A stretch of DNA of 64,000 nucleotides. It comes from Pseudoruminococcus_B sp937901805. GTDB taxonomy: Bacteria > Bacillota > Clostridia > Oscillospirales > Ruminococcaceae. The DNA is taken from positions 1-64,000 of the forward strand of contig CAUWNS010000009.1 of NCBI GenBank assembly GCA_963560245.1, written 5' to 3'. Made by a program: the position numbers and the translations under genes. The notes beneath the pieces were generated by a model, which was not told where the DNA came from, searched no databases, and saw only the letters and a program-made list of their open reading frames with translations. The number at the start of each line of letters is the position of its first letter. Position 1 is the stretch's first letter. Shown here piece after piece: positions 52,089 to 59,500 of the stretch.

Positions 52089-52158
52089 CTGTGAAAGCTC
52101 GTGCGGAAATCCGCACGGATGATAAATTCCATAGTTAAAATTTTAGGAGGATGATTTT

Positions 52159-52467
52159 ATGGCAATTATTCAGCTTCACACCGGCAACTTGAAAGACACC
52201 ATTGCAAAAGAAAAAGTCCTGCTGCTTGACTTTTATGCAGACTGGTGCGGCGATTGCCGTATGATGTACCCCGTAATTGAAGAGATCTCCGAAGAAGCGG
52301 CTGGAAATGCCGTTGTGGCAAAATTCGATATTGAGGAAAACATCGATCTTGCCCATGAATTTGAAGTACAAAAAATTCCGACCATCCTGGTCTATAAAGA
52401 TGGAAAAGAAACAGCGCGTTTCATCGAGTTTGCAGACAAAGAGGATATCCTGGAAGCACTGAAATAA
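52159..52467 (+). CDS. Thioredoxin-family protein with CGDC active site
   Basis: A 102-residue thioredoxin fold without a signal peptide. The active site is ADWCGDCRMMYP, where Asp replaces the usual Pro; the cis-Pro loop QKIPTILVYKDG is intact. CGDC raises doubt about a general disulfide reductase role and suggests a specialised partner. TAGGAGGA precedes the ATG by eight bases. It follows pyrB by 70 bases and ends at a GC-rich hairpin. Confidence 0.92.
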   Translation: MAIIQLHTGNLKDTIAKEKVLLLDFYADWCGDCRMMYPVIEEISEEAAGNAVVAKFDIEENIDLAHEFEVQKIPTILVYKDGKETARFIEFADKEDILEALK

Positions 52468-52478
52468 TAGCGTTTCAA

Positions 52479-52519
52479 AAAGCCGCCGTCTCCCAAAAGT
52501 GGAGGCGGCGGCTGCCTTT
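52479..52519 (+). terminator. GC-rich hairpin after the thioredoxin gene
   Basis: AGCCGCCGTCTCC/GGAGGCGGCGGCT stem (one G-T/G mismatch) with a short loop; the T tract after it is poor (GCCTTTAT). Confidence 0.55.
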
Positions 52520-52637
52520 ATAAAAACCAAATGGAAGCAATTGCTTTTGTATGAAAAATCATTTTCCTGGTTTGTTAAACAAACAGAACAGAAAGATCGA
52601 CACAGGATTTATGGGGACATCCAATTTTTCATCTTCT

Positions 52638-52666
52638 TTTATAATTTTTCCCATAAGGGATATACT
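52638..52666 (+). promoter_or_regulatory. Candidate promoter of the following unknown gene
   Basis: TTTATA (52638-52643), 17-base spacer, TATACT (52661-52666), about 40 bases upstream of the ATG at 52706. Confidence 0.4.
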
Positions 52667-52705
52667 AGGTAAAATGGATTTTTTAAGAAATCGGAGGAGT
52701 CTTCC

Positions 52706-53305
52706 ATGATCACTGTTGCAATCCTCGGAAAAAAATCGGACCGGAGAATGACAGATTATTTAATCCGGAGTTTTGATGGGGTTTGCCCCTGTCTATTCCT
52801 GACGCCGTTCGGTACCATTCGTACTATGCAGAATCCTTCCCAGACAGACCCTTTTCAACCGCTGATCCTGTTCTGGGATTCCGAAAACACAGATATCCAC
52901 TGCATTCCGGATATCATTTTGTTAAAAGACAGCTGTGAATCCATAACTCCTCTGGTAAAAGAAAATACAATTGTCATTTTCCATTCTTCCAATCCCATAC
53001 ATTTGGAAACCGTGCGTGGAATGTCCATACACGCAATTGCATGCGGTTCCTCCAAACGGGATACCATTACCTTTTCCAGTGCGCTGGCAGAGCGGCCTGT
53101 ACTCTGCGTACAGCGGATGATCCACACACTGGATGGAGAGGAAACGGAACCATTTGAACTGCCGATTGAAGCCGATCCGGGATGGGCACGATATCCTCTG
53201 CAAGGCGTTTTTGCACTCCTTGTCCTGCTTGGAATTTCTGAACAGGTACACAGCATATTTGAAAAAAACATTTTGCATGACAGACAAAATCAAGAAAAAA
53301 TTTAA
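52706..53305 (+). CDS. Unrecognised 199-residue protein
   Basis: A cytosolic protein that I cannot assign. It starts with a hydrophobic strand (MITVAILGKKSDRR) and contains alternating beta-like segments (PLILFWDSEN, NTIVIFHSSNP) and a C-terminal segment ERPVLCVQRMIHTLDGEE followed by PFELPIEADPG, a pattern I associate with uncharacterised clostridial proteins near wall-metabolism genes. No catalytic motif is visible. CGGAGGAG precedes the ATG by about eight bases. It stands between the thioredoxin and SASP genes. Confidence 0.7.
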   Translation: MITVAILGKKSDRRMTDYLIRSFDGVCPCLFLTPFGTIRTMQNPSQTDPFQPLILFWDSENTDIHCIPDIILLKDSCESITPLVKENTIVIFHSSNPIHLETVRGMSIHAIACGSSKRDTITFSSALAERPVLCVQRMIHTLDGEETEPFELPIEADPGWARYPLQGVFALLVLLGISEQVHSIFEKNILHDRQNQEKI

Positions 53306-53418
53306 CAAAAAATTACCTGTGATATTTTCCTTTCTGCCGCACAAAATACTAGTACAAACGCAAGTCCAAACAAAAATATCTCAAAAATTTTTTCACTGAT
53401 TAAGGAGAGAAAAACACT

Positions 53419-53628
53419 ATGTCTAGCAACAACAAAAGCAGCAGCAACAGAATCGTAGTACCAGAAGCCCGTCAGGCTATGGATCGTTTCAAAATGGAAG
53501 CCGCTAACGAAGTCGGCGTTACCCTTAAAGAGGGATACAATGGTGACCTGACCTCCAGACAGGCTGGTTCTATCGGCGGCCAGATGGTCAAAAAAATGAT
53601 CGAAGCTTACGAGAATTCCATTAAGTAA
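53419..53628 (+). CDS. Small acid-soluble spore protein, alpha/beta type
   Basis: A 69-residue SASP that coats spore DNA. The family core is complete: NRIVVPEARQAMDRFK, the GPR protease site region FKMEAANEVGV, and GYNGDLTSRQAGSIGGQMVKKM. Length is typical. AAGGAGAG lies upstream of the ATG. A forespore SigG promoter is expected; I could not identify convincing boxes. It is the single SASP gene of the window and confirms spore formation. A terminator follows. Confidence 0.97.
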   Translation: MSSNNKSSSNRIVVPEARQAMDRFKMEAANEVGVTLKEGYNGDLTSRQAGSIGGQMVKKMIEAYENSIK

Positions 53629-53650
53629 GTTTTCCCAAATAAATGTTACA

Positions 53651-53683
53651 GAACGCTGCGCCGATTGGCGCAGCGTTCTTTTC
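53651..53683 (+). terminator. Intrinsic terminator after the SASP gene
   Basis: GAACGCTGCGCC/GGCGCAGCGTTC stem with a short loop and TTTTCC tail, 23 bases past the stop. Confidence 0.9.
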
Positions 53684-53702
53684 CAAGTGAAATGTTTACA
53701 GC

Positions 53703-53737
53703 AAAAAACCGGAAACCAATTTGGTTTCCGGTTTTTT
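53703..53737 (-). terminator. Intrinsic terminator after the sugar isomerase-like gene
   Basis: AACCGGAAACCA/TGGTTTCCGGTT stem flanked by A and T runs, 22 bases past the stop at 53759; able to act on both strands. Confidence 0.9.
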
Positions 53738-53758
53738 CACCTTTGAAATAAGACAAGC

Positions 53759-54733
53759 TTAGATTTTGTTCCAGAAATAACGGACAGTATCGAGGCAGTA
53801 CTCAGTAGCCGCTGCATTGTCTTCCATGCCCTCGAACTCGATAGAGATTTCCTTGTCATATCCGGATTTCTTAATGATGCTGAGGATATGAGGAATATTC
53901 ATATCTCCCTGGCCAAGGATAGCGCCGCGGAGAATGTTGTTATTGCTTGCAGTACCAACATAGCCAAGAGAGAGCGGCATCTTCTTCCAATCTTCCGGAG
54001 TAGTCGGGTTGGTAATAGTAGCCTTGGACGGGCCATCAACATACATGCCCTTCTGCGGGAGCATATTTTCATAACGACGGATATAGAAGTCCTTCATATG
54101 AACCATATCGGCATATTTGATTGCTTTCGCAACGGCAACTTCCGGATTGTCATCTACACAGAGGTAGTTGCCAACGTCAACAGTCAGGCCGACATTTGGA
54201 CGATCAACAGCCTTGAGCAAACGGATCAGGCGATCTGCGCCGTTGACATACAGGCCATGGTTTTCCAATGTGCTGCTCAAGCCAAGGCTTGCGCCGTAAT
54301 CAGCCAATTCCTGCACAGCCGCAACGAATACCGGGAAATCAATTTCAAACTGTTCCGGAGTATTGATACCCTGCGGGTGCTGGCCACTGCAGCAGTCATG
54401 ACGCATCTTCTTGATGCCGAGCATCTTGCAGATTTGCATGTATTTTTCAATTCTTGCAATTTCTGCTCTGCGTTCTTCCTCGGTCGGTTTAATGACACAA
54501 GCATTGAGAGAGAAAGCAGAAAGAGGCATACCAACTTTTTCCGCATGTTCACGGATGCTGTTGACATATGCTTCATCAATTTCGCCATCTTCTTTGAGAA
54601 GAGGAAGTCCGAACGGGACAAGCTCCAGATGCTCAGCATCATGTGCTTTTGCCCAATCAATTACATCATAAATTGTCATTTCCCCGCGACGAAGATAGGG
54701 AGAAAGACAATAGCTGCTAATACCAAGTTTCAT
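53759..54733 (-). CDS. Sugar phosphate isomerase/epimerase-like TIM-barrel protein
   Basis: A 324-residue protein of the xylose isomerase-like/AP-endonuclease-2 TIM-barrel family. The barrel strands are recognisable (KLGISSYCLSPYL; HLELVPFG; LSSTLENHGLY with a metal-ligand Glu; VGLTVDVGNYL; ADMVHMKDFYIRR with a metal-ligand His; ISIEFEGMED with the last Glu). Such proteins use a divalent metal; the substrate is unknown, and inosose or sugar-acid isomerisation are options. Its abundant-looking codon use and the palindrome at its promoter suggest a controlled, well-expressed monocistronic gene. Confidence 0.88.
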   Translation of the reverse strand: MKLGISSYCLSPYLRRGEMTIYDVIDWAKAHDAEHLELVPFGLPLLKEDGEIDEAYVNSIREHAEKVGMPLSAFSLNACVIKPTEEERRAEIARIEKYMQICKMLGIKKMRHDCCSGQHPQGINTPEQFEIDFPVFVAAVQELADYGASLGLSSTLENHGLYVNGADRLIRLLKAVDRPNVGLTVDVGNYLCVDDNPEVAVAKAIKYADMVHMKDFYIRRYENMLPQKGMYVDGPSKATITNPTTPEDWKKMPLSLGYVGTASNNNILRGAILGQGDMNIPHILSIIKKSGYDKEISIEFEGMEDNAAATEYCLDTVRYFWNKI

Positions 54734-54792
54734 AAACCCTGACTCCTTTTTATATGTATTGGAAGCTGTCCTATAACAACCTACCGCATTCT

Positions 54793-54843
54793 ATTGTAGT
54801 CTCTCTTGTTCCAAAAGTCTATAGGAAAAGTTGATAGACTTTT
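54793..54843 (-). promoter_or_regulatory. Promoter with overlapping palindromic operator, sugar isomerase-like gene
   Basis: TAGACT (54821-54816), 17-base spacer, TACAAT (54798-54793). The -35 box sits inside one arm of a perfect 10-bp inverted repeat AAAAGTCTAT/ATAGACTTTT (54813-54822 and 54834-54843). A protein bound there would compete with RNA polymerase. The regulator is unknown. Confidence 0.6.
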
Positions 54844-55286
54844 AGCAATTATTTCTACTGATTGAACCAATGGAGATGTATATTGATCCTGATATCGCGC
54901 TTGTGTTTTGGGCAAATTTTACAGATATTTTTGCCGTCATATGCCGTCATATTTTTCAAGGCAAGTGCCCCCTGGCGTCTTTATACCCTATTTTCTATTC
55001 ATAATGAAAAGTCATGCTTTGTAGGTTGACTTTCTCTCGTTTTATAGATTGAACCTTCTCCCTTAAAAATTTCATTTTGTCCTGTAAAGAAAACAAATGC
55101 TGTATAAATCATAGGATCCGCCAAAAGTTAAAGCACCATAAGATCACAAGTCACTTTATTACTTTGCGGCAGCTTATCATCCGGATTGTCGACGAAAAGA
55201 GAAAAAATATGTTATCATTTTTTAAATGGTTAAACAATACAATAATAAAATTTTGATTAATTATAATTATTTATGAATAGGTTCTA

Positions 55287-55308
55287 TATCTATTTACAGG
55301 AACTATAG
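55287..55308 (+). repeat. 22-base copy of the solute-binding protein gene's 3' end
   Basis: The sequence from about 55287 to 55308 repeats the last codons and stop of the gene at 55463-56752 (56731-56752) with one mismatch, and, like the original, is followed within a few bases by a terminator hairpin. It looks like the surviving tail of a deleted paralogue. Confidence 0.6.
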
Positions 55309-55311
55309 TAC

Positions 55312-55352
55312 AAGCCCCTTTCCCTCAATTATGAGGGAAAGGGGCTTTTTTG
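55312..55352 (+). terminator. Orphan intrinsic terminator
   Basis: Perfect 16-bp stem (AAGCCCCTTTCCCTCA) with a 4-base loop and six T, on the plus strand, with no gene ending before it apart from the 22-base gene tail. Confidence 0.85.
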
Positions 55353-55462
55353 TCGATTTTTGTTGATTATCCAAAGCTTTATTGCTATAATTGGTATAAA
55401 CTATAAGATTTTTCCACATTATTCACTATTCAAAGGCAATTCTTCACAAAGGAGGAATCCAT

Positions 55463-56752
55463 ATGAGAAGAAGCTGTCGGATATTCAGCATGATACTTGG
55501 GCTTTTGTTGTGCATTTCTCTGTTGGCTGGATGCAGTGTGAATAAAGATCCCAACACGCCAAAACACACCAGGGATAATGGCAGAAAACTTACCATTTAC
55601 TGCAGAGAAGAAGATCCCTACCAAAAAAGGTTAATCGATAACTATAATGCACAGGCAGATGAAAAAGATCAGATTATCATTCAATCCTATGGTGCTGCAA
55701 GTGATATTTTAAGTGAAGATGCAGAAAATGCACAAACCCAACTTGCAACAGAAATCCTTTCCGGCGGAGGACCAGATTTATTTTTAATCGATCCATACAA
55801 TATGCTTTATAATTTACAAAATATAATCAGTAATGGAGCTTTTCAAAATCTGGACTACTATTTCAGCAAATACCCAATGGATTGGGGACAATACAACCCT
55901 TCTATCATGGAATATGGAATGTATCAGGAAAAACGATATCTCATCCCTTACATGTATGAACCAGAAATCTACTATTCCACTGAAGAAACCTTAGAGAAAT
56001 ATGGAATACCACAAGATGTCAACATTGTACACAATCGGTTAGATGAATTGCTTCCCTATCAAGAAAAGCTGGAACAAGAGAATAAAAAATTATTCAGTTC
56101 CCCACCCGCAATGGCGTTCTGTGCAAATGACTTCATTGATTTTGAAAACAGAACACATTCCTATGATTCTGAGAAATTCAAACAAATTGCTGAAGTCTAC
56201 AAGAAATTTACAAAAACTCAAAGCAAACAAATAGATTCTGTATTTCGTTACATGATTGGACAAGGAACACCGGAAATGTTAACTCCCATTGCGACAAGTA
56301 ATGAAATACTACTCAGTGAAAATGACCGTATACTGCTATATGGAGAAAAGAAAGAGGATTCTAGAGGATGTATTGTACAGCCTTATGGAAGTCTCGCTAT
56401 CAATGCCAATTCGCCGAACGGAGAACGGGCTTTCAAATTCATCCAGTGGGTTCTCAGTGAAACTACACAGGCTGACCGCTTTAAAGTGAATTTTACCCCT
56501 GTCCACAACCAAGCTTTACAGACCAGAATCCAAGCTGCCACTCCATTGGGAAGCCAAGCCCAAGAGGATATTATTGCACAATACCAGGAACTTTTAAACA
56601 GCGACTTTGATATCCAAACCTTTTTGGATGGTAAATTCAGCAACGAAATTTTTATGCCGCTATGGCAGGAATATCTCAATGACAAAATAACGGTGGAGGA
56701 ATTTTCCAAGCAGCTCAACAACAAGACGGATATCTATTTGCAGGAACTATAG
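55463..56752 (+). CDS. Extracellular solute-binding lipoprotein (ABC sugar type)
   Basis: A 429-residue lipoprotein: signal peptide with lipobox LLAGCSV (Cys24). The mature part follows the family 1 extracellular solute-binding fold, with KLTIYCREEDPYQKRLIDNY near the start and GGGPDLFLIDPYNM around 100. No permease gene follows, and the codon use is more AT-rich than the neighbours, so it is probably horizontally acquired or the last piece of a lost importer. The N-terminal start at 55485-coded Met (55463) follows AAAGGAGG. The MsmK-type ATPase at 15543 could serve it if a permease exists elsewhere. A terminator follows. Confidence 0.87.
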   Translation: MRRSCRIFSMILGLLLCISLLAGCSVNKDPNTPKHTRDNGRKLTIYCREEDPYQKRLIDNYNAQADEKDQIIIQSYGAASDILSEDAENAQTQLATEILSGGGPDLFLIDPYNMLYNLQNIISNGAFQNLDYYFSKYPMDWGQYNPSIMEYGMYQEKRYLIPYMYEPEIYYSTEETLEKYGIPQDVNIVHNRLDELLPYQEKLEQENKKLFSSPPAMAFCANDFIDFENRTHSYDSEKFKQIAEVYKKFTKTQSKQIDSVFRYMIGQGTPEMLTPIATSNEILLSENDRILLYGEKKEDSRGCIVQPYGSLAINANSPNGERAFKFIQWVLSETTQADRFKVNFTPVHNQALQTRIQAATPLGSQAQEDIIAQYQELLNSDFDIQTFLDGKFSNEIFMPLWQEYLNDKITVEEFSKQLNNKTDIYLQEL

Positions 56753-56773
56753 AAACTTTGCCATAGGTACCAC

Positions 56774-56810
56774 AAAGCAAGCAGGCTATATACGACAGCC
56801 TGCTTGCTTT
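56774..56810 (+). terminator. Intrinsic terminator after the solute-binding protein gene
   Basis: Perfect 14-bp stem AAAGCAAGCAGGCT/AGCCTGCTTGCTTT with a 9-base loop; the T-rich arm end serves as U tract. Confidence 0.8.
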
Positions 56811-56822
56811 ACTCATATTTGT

Positions 56823-57163
56823 AAGGATATATCAAAAGATTGAGGCACAGATTTACAAAAGCAAGACCTGGAAATTGACCTGACCAAGCTGTATATTGCA
56901 AGTATAATCCGATACACGGAAAAAGAGATTGCCGTCTGGCCAAAAAACTTTTGCAACGGCGATCTTTTTCATGATGATTTCCAGAGACGCTTAATTGATG
57001 TTTTTATCAACTCGGTGTATGCGTACGATGACCGCATTATTATTTTTTACAATGTCCGCGGCGGCAAGCAAATCTCCTGTATTGGTTCTGGTACAGGGGA
57101 AGATGAGGAAACTGCTGAAAATAAAAAGAAAGCAAACCCGAAAATGGGGTTTGCTTTCTAAAT
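56823..57163 (+). pseudogene. 3' remnant of a large serine recombinase, frameshifted
   Basis: Two frames together read as the C-terminal end of a clostridial site-specific serine recombinase: YQKIEAQIYK in one frame (about 56829-56860), then, after a one-base shift near 56870, DLEIDLTKLYIASIIRY and FQRRLIDVFINSVYAYDDRI ... FYNVRGGKQI to TAA 57163. The catalytic domain and everything upstream are gone. The last codons run through the tRNA-Lys terminator hairpin, so the true end is altered. It indicates an old integrated element whose recombinase end reached the tRNA-Lys gene. Confidence 0.8.
57122..57159 (-). terminator. Intrinsic terminator of tRNA-Lys
   Basis: Perfect 13-bp stem AGAAAGCAAACCC with a 7-base loop, followed by a T run on the minus strand, eight bases past the tRNA 3' CCA. 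Confidence 0.88.
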
Positions 57164-57167
57164 GGTA

Positions 57168-57243
57168 TGGTGAACCATCGGAGATTCGAACTCCGGACCC
57201 TTTGATTAAAAGTCAAATGCTCTGCCAGCTGAGCTAATGGTTC
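57168..57243 (-). tRNA. tRNA-Lys (anticodon UUU)
   Basis: A 76-base tRNA with encoded CCA. The acceptor stem GAACCAT/ATGGTTC pairs perfectly, the D loop has AGCTCAGCTGGCAGAGC, the anticodon loop CTTTTAA shows TTT, and the T arm is CCGGAGTTCGAATCTCCG. It has its own strong promoter and terminator. Recombinase remnants abut its 3' end, a usual integration site for mobile elements. Confidence 0.98.
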
Positions 57244-57281
57244 ATATTCTGTTTTGCTTGTCTCTCTCAGAGCGCTTATTT

Positions 57282-57310
57282 AGTATAACAATCCAGGAGA
57301 GAAATGTCAA
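57282..57310 (-). promoter_or_regulatory. Consensus promoter of tRNA-Lys
   Basis: TTGACA (57310-57305), 17-base spacer, TATACT (57287-57282), about 40 bases upstream of the tRNA 5' end. Confidence 0.88.
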
Positions 57311-57348
57311 TAGTTTTTTTAAAATTTTTTCTTCTTTTCATAAGACTG

Positions 57349-57855
57349 CTACAGCTCCTTTTTCATGTAAAGCACCAGGTCGTCATCGTTCCGACAAAGT
57401 GCATACTGCGCCAATTGTTTTCCTCGATACCATACACCGCTTCCATCAAACAAATACCCACGTTTAACATACATCTTTTGTGCTTGGCCATATCCAGAAT
57501 GCAAGCCAACTGCCAAAGAAACATATCCCACTCCTTGACACAGCTTTTCTGCCTCATCCATTAGAGCATTGCCAATCCCTCTTCTCTGGTATTTCATCAG
57601 CACATTAAAATCAGCCAGTTCAGGGATACCCTGCATTGCAAAAGGGCCTTGCTGAGCCTGTGGGCGCACAATCAGGTATCCAGCAGGATATCCTTCCCAT
57701 TCTGCTACCAGGACTGTATGCCCCCCACAGCAATGCATAAAATAATATTCACGAAATCCTGCTTCCGGTTTGTTCCATCCCTGGTTTTGGAATGCTATAG
57801 CGAAATATTTGCAGTCCTCTTCACACATTGTGCGAATACGACAGGAATTTCTCAT
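57349..57855 (-). CDS. GNAT-family N-acetyltransferase
   Basis: A 168-residue acetyltransferase. The acetyl-CoA loop is QRRGIGNALMDEAEKL (motif A, about residues 92-107), preceded by the strand ELADFNVL; the VSLAVGLHSGYGQAQKMYVK stretch is motif B with the conserved tyrosine region. Substrate unknown. No convincing promoter was found. It lies between tRNA-Lys and a divergent hydrolase gene, and its position near the mobile remnant could indicate late acquisition. Confidence 0.88.
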   Translation of the reverse strand: MRNSCRIRTMCEEDCKYFAIAFQNQGWNKPEAGFREYYFMHCCGGHTVLVAEWEGYPAGYLIVRPQAQQGPFAMQGIPELADFNVLMKYQRRGIGNALMDEAEKLCQGVGYVSLAVGLHSGYGQAQKMYVKRGYLFDGSGVWYRGKQLAQYALCRNDDDLVLYMKKEL

Positions 57856-57985
57856 ACTGTTTTTCTCTCCTATTATCCAAATTCCTTCTGAACAACCATA
57901 TCAGGAATTCACTTGAAAATCAACAGCTCTTCTCTTATAGTAGAAATAGGGAATCATCCAGTATTTAGAAAAAGGAGGTATTACA

Positions 57986-59011
57986 TTGGATTTCCATCTC
58001 GACTCTTATCTCCAATCAATTCGGAAAAATACAGAACAGCAATTGTCCTTTCGCAATATTACAGCGGCACAAGAGTTGTTACTCAAACAAGCGATAGGAA
58101 GGGATAAGCTGCGTTCTCTTCTTAAAATTGCAGAAATCCCGGGAAAGCTTCCTCTTTTAAAAGTAGAACAAGTAGAGCCCAGACGCTCCTTTCAAAATTG
58201 TATGCTCCAGAGAATTTCCTTAACGATCTGTGAAGGTCTCTCTTTTCCCATGTACCTTCTTACTCCAAACAAATCAAGAGATTCCTACTATACTCCTTGC
58301 GCTATTTTTTGTCATGGCCATGGAAACGGAAGCAGGGAAACATTGGGATTAGATGCTCAAGGGAATTTTTTAAAAGAAGAAAACTACCATCATCTTGCAC
58401 CTATAGAACTGTGTAAACTCGGTTACACAGTTGCCGTACCTGAAATTTTGGGGTTCGGAGACACCTCCGCGACATGGGATGCTACATGCCGGGCTCCTTA
58501 TGGTGTTTTGTCAATGATGGGACTTTCTCTGGCCGGCCTGCGCGTCTACCAAATCATGCGGATCATTGATTACCTGATTCTGTATCTCCACGCGGATATT
58601 GAAAACCTTGTCTGTATGGGGATCTCCGGCGGCGGGATGCTGACCGCTTTTGCAGCTGCCTGCGATACCCGGATTCGTTGTGCAATTGTCAGCGGGTATC
58701 TCTCCTCGTTTGCCGGGAGTATCCTTTCCCTAGAGCACTGTATCTGTAATTTTGTCCCTGAGCTCTATCGATATTTTGAAATGACAGACATTGCGGCGAT
58801 GATTCTACCGCGCACTCTTCTTATAGAGGCCGGGACAGAAGACCCTATCTTCCCAATTGAGGAAGTCCGCAATGCCTGTCAAGAACTACGGCGTCTTTAT
58901 TCATTGATTGAAAAACCACAGAATTTTCTATTTGAAGAATTTCCCGGTGGACATCAAATTTCCGGTAAACTTGCATATCCTTTCCTGAAAAAACGCCTTA
59001 CAAACTCCTGA
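57986..59011 (+). CDS. Alpha/beta hydrolase, acetyl-esterase-like
   Basis: A 341-residue cytosolic hydrolase of the large alpha/beta family close to acetyl xylan esterase/DUF-type esterases. The oxyanion strand is FCHGHGNGSRE, the nucleophile Ser214 lies in MGISGGGML, the acid is Asp in GTEDPIFP, and the His in FPGGHQISG. The start is TTG 57986, six bases after AAGGAGGT. It ends at a long palindrome shared with the converging spoVS. Substrate unknown. Confidence 0.88.
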   Translation: MDFHLDSYLQSIRKNTEQQLSFRNITAAQELLLKQAIGRDKLRSLLKIAEIPGKLPLLKVEQVEPRRSFQNCMLQRISLTICEGLSFPMYLLTPNKSRDSYYTPCAIFCHGHGNGSRETLGLDAQGNFLKEENYHHLAPIELCKLGYTVAVPEILGFGDTSATWDATCRAPYGVLSMMGLSLAGLRVYQIMRIIDYLILYLHADIENLVCMGISGGGMLTAFAAACDTRIRCAIVSGYLSSFAGSILSLEHCICNFVPELYRYFEMTDIAAMILPRTLLIEAGTEDPIFPIEEVRNACQELRRLYSLIEKPQNFLFEEFPGGHQISGKLAYPFLKKRLTNS

Positions 59012-59050
59012 TTAGGTATATAAATTTTCAGTTTATACAATTTGTATATT

Positions 59051-59100
59051 CTAGAAGAAGAGACACTGCAATTTATAAATTGCAGTGTCTCTTCTTCTAG
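59051..59100. terminator. 50-base perfect palindrome between convergent genes
   Basis: CTAGAAGAAGAGACACTGCA ... repeats as its exact complement with no loop: 25-bp arms meeting at TTTA-TAAA (59075/59076). It stands 39 bases after the hydrolase stop and 32 before the spoVS stop, so a bidirectional terminator is likely although no separate U tract follows. Confidence 0.65.
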
Positions 59101-59132
59101 CTGAAAGGAGTTTATGAAAATGGAAAAATCTC

Positions 59133-59393
59133 TTATCTTGGTTCTACAATCAGCTTGATTGCCGTACGTTCCTCCCCATCAATACTGACATTGGCAAATG
59201 CCGGCACACACACGAGATCCACTCCGCCGGGGGCAAGGTATCCCCTGGCGATGGCCACCGCCTTAATCGCCTGATTTGCAGCGCCTGCACCAACCGCCTG
59301 CACTTCTACAGCATTTTTTTCACGAATCACTCCCGCAATGGCGCCGGCGACAGAATTGGGAACTGATTTTGCAGAAACTTTTAGTACTTCCAT
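59133..59393 (-). CDS. spoVS: Stage V sporulation protein SpoVS
   Basis: An 86-residue SpoVS, highly conserved: MEVLKVSAKSVPNSVAGAIA, the EVQAVGAGAANQAIKAVAIA stretch and IDGEERTAIKLIVEPR at the end. A small nucleic-acid-binding-like (Alba-type) fold; in Bacillus it affects sporulation and is often located near rny and ymdB, as here (rny-ymdB-spoVS). AAGGGGGA lies before the ATG. It is 107 bases downstream of ymdB; SigH control is known in Bacillus but no clear box was found. Confidence 0.96.
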   Translation of the reverse strand: MEVLKVSAKSVPNSVAGAIAGVIREKNAVEVQAVGAGAANQAIKAVAIARGYLAPGGVDLVCVPAFANVSIDGEERTAIKLIVEPR

Positions 59394-59500
59394 AGGTGCA
59401 TCCCCCTTGTTGGTTGTAAAGTCAAGTTGATTGAAAATCTACTTTTATCATAAACCTTTTTTCTACATTTATCAAGAGGGAAATGTGTAAAATCTATAAA

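Larger units (their letters stand above)
54734..55462. other. Long AT-rich intergenic region with remnants
   Basis: About 730 bases. It holds the promoter and operator of the isomerase gene (54793-54843), a stretch of clearly higher AT content (55000-55300) without a believable gene, a 22-base copy of a gene tail (55287-55308) and an orphan terminator (55312-55352). It looks like decayed, probably acquired DNA. Confidence 0.65.
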
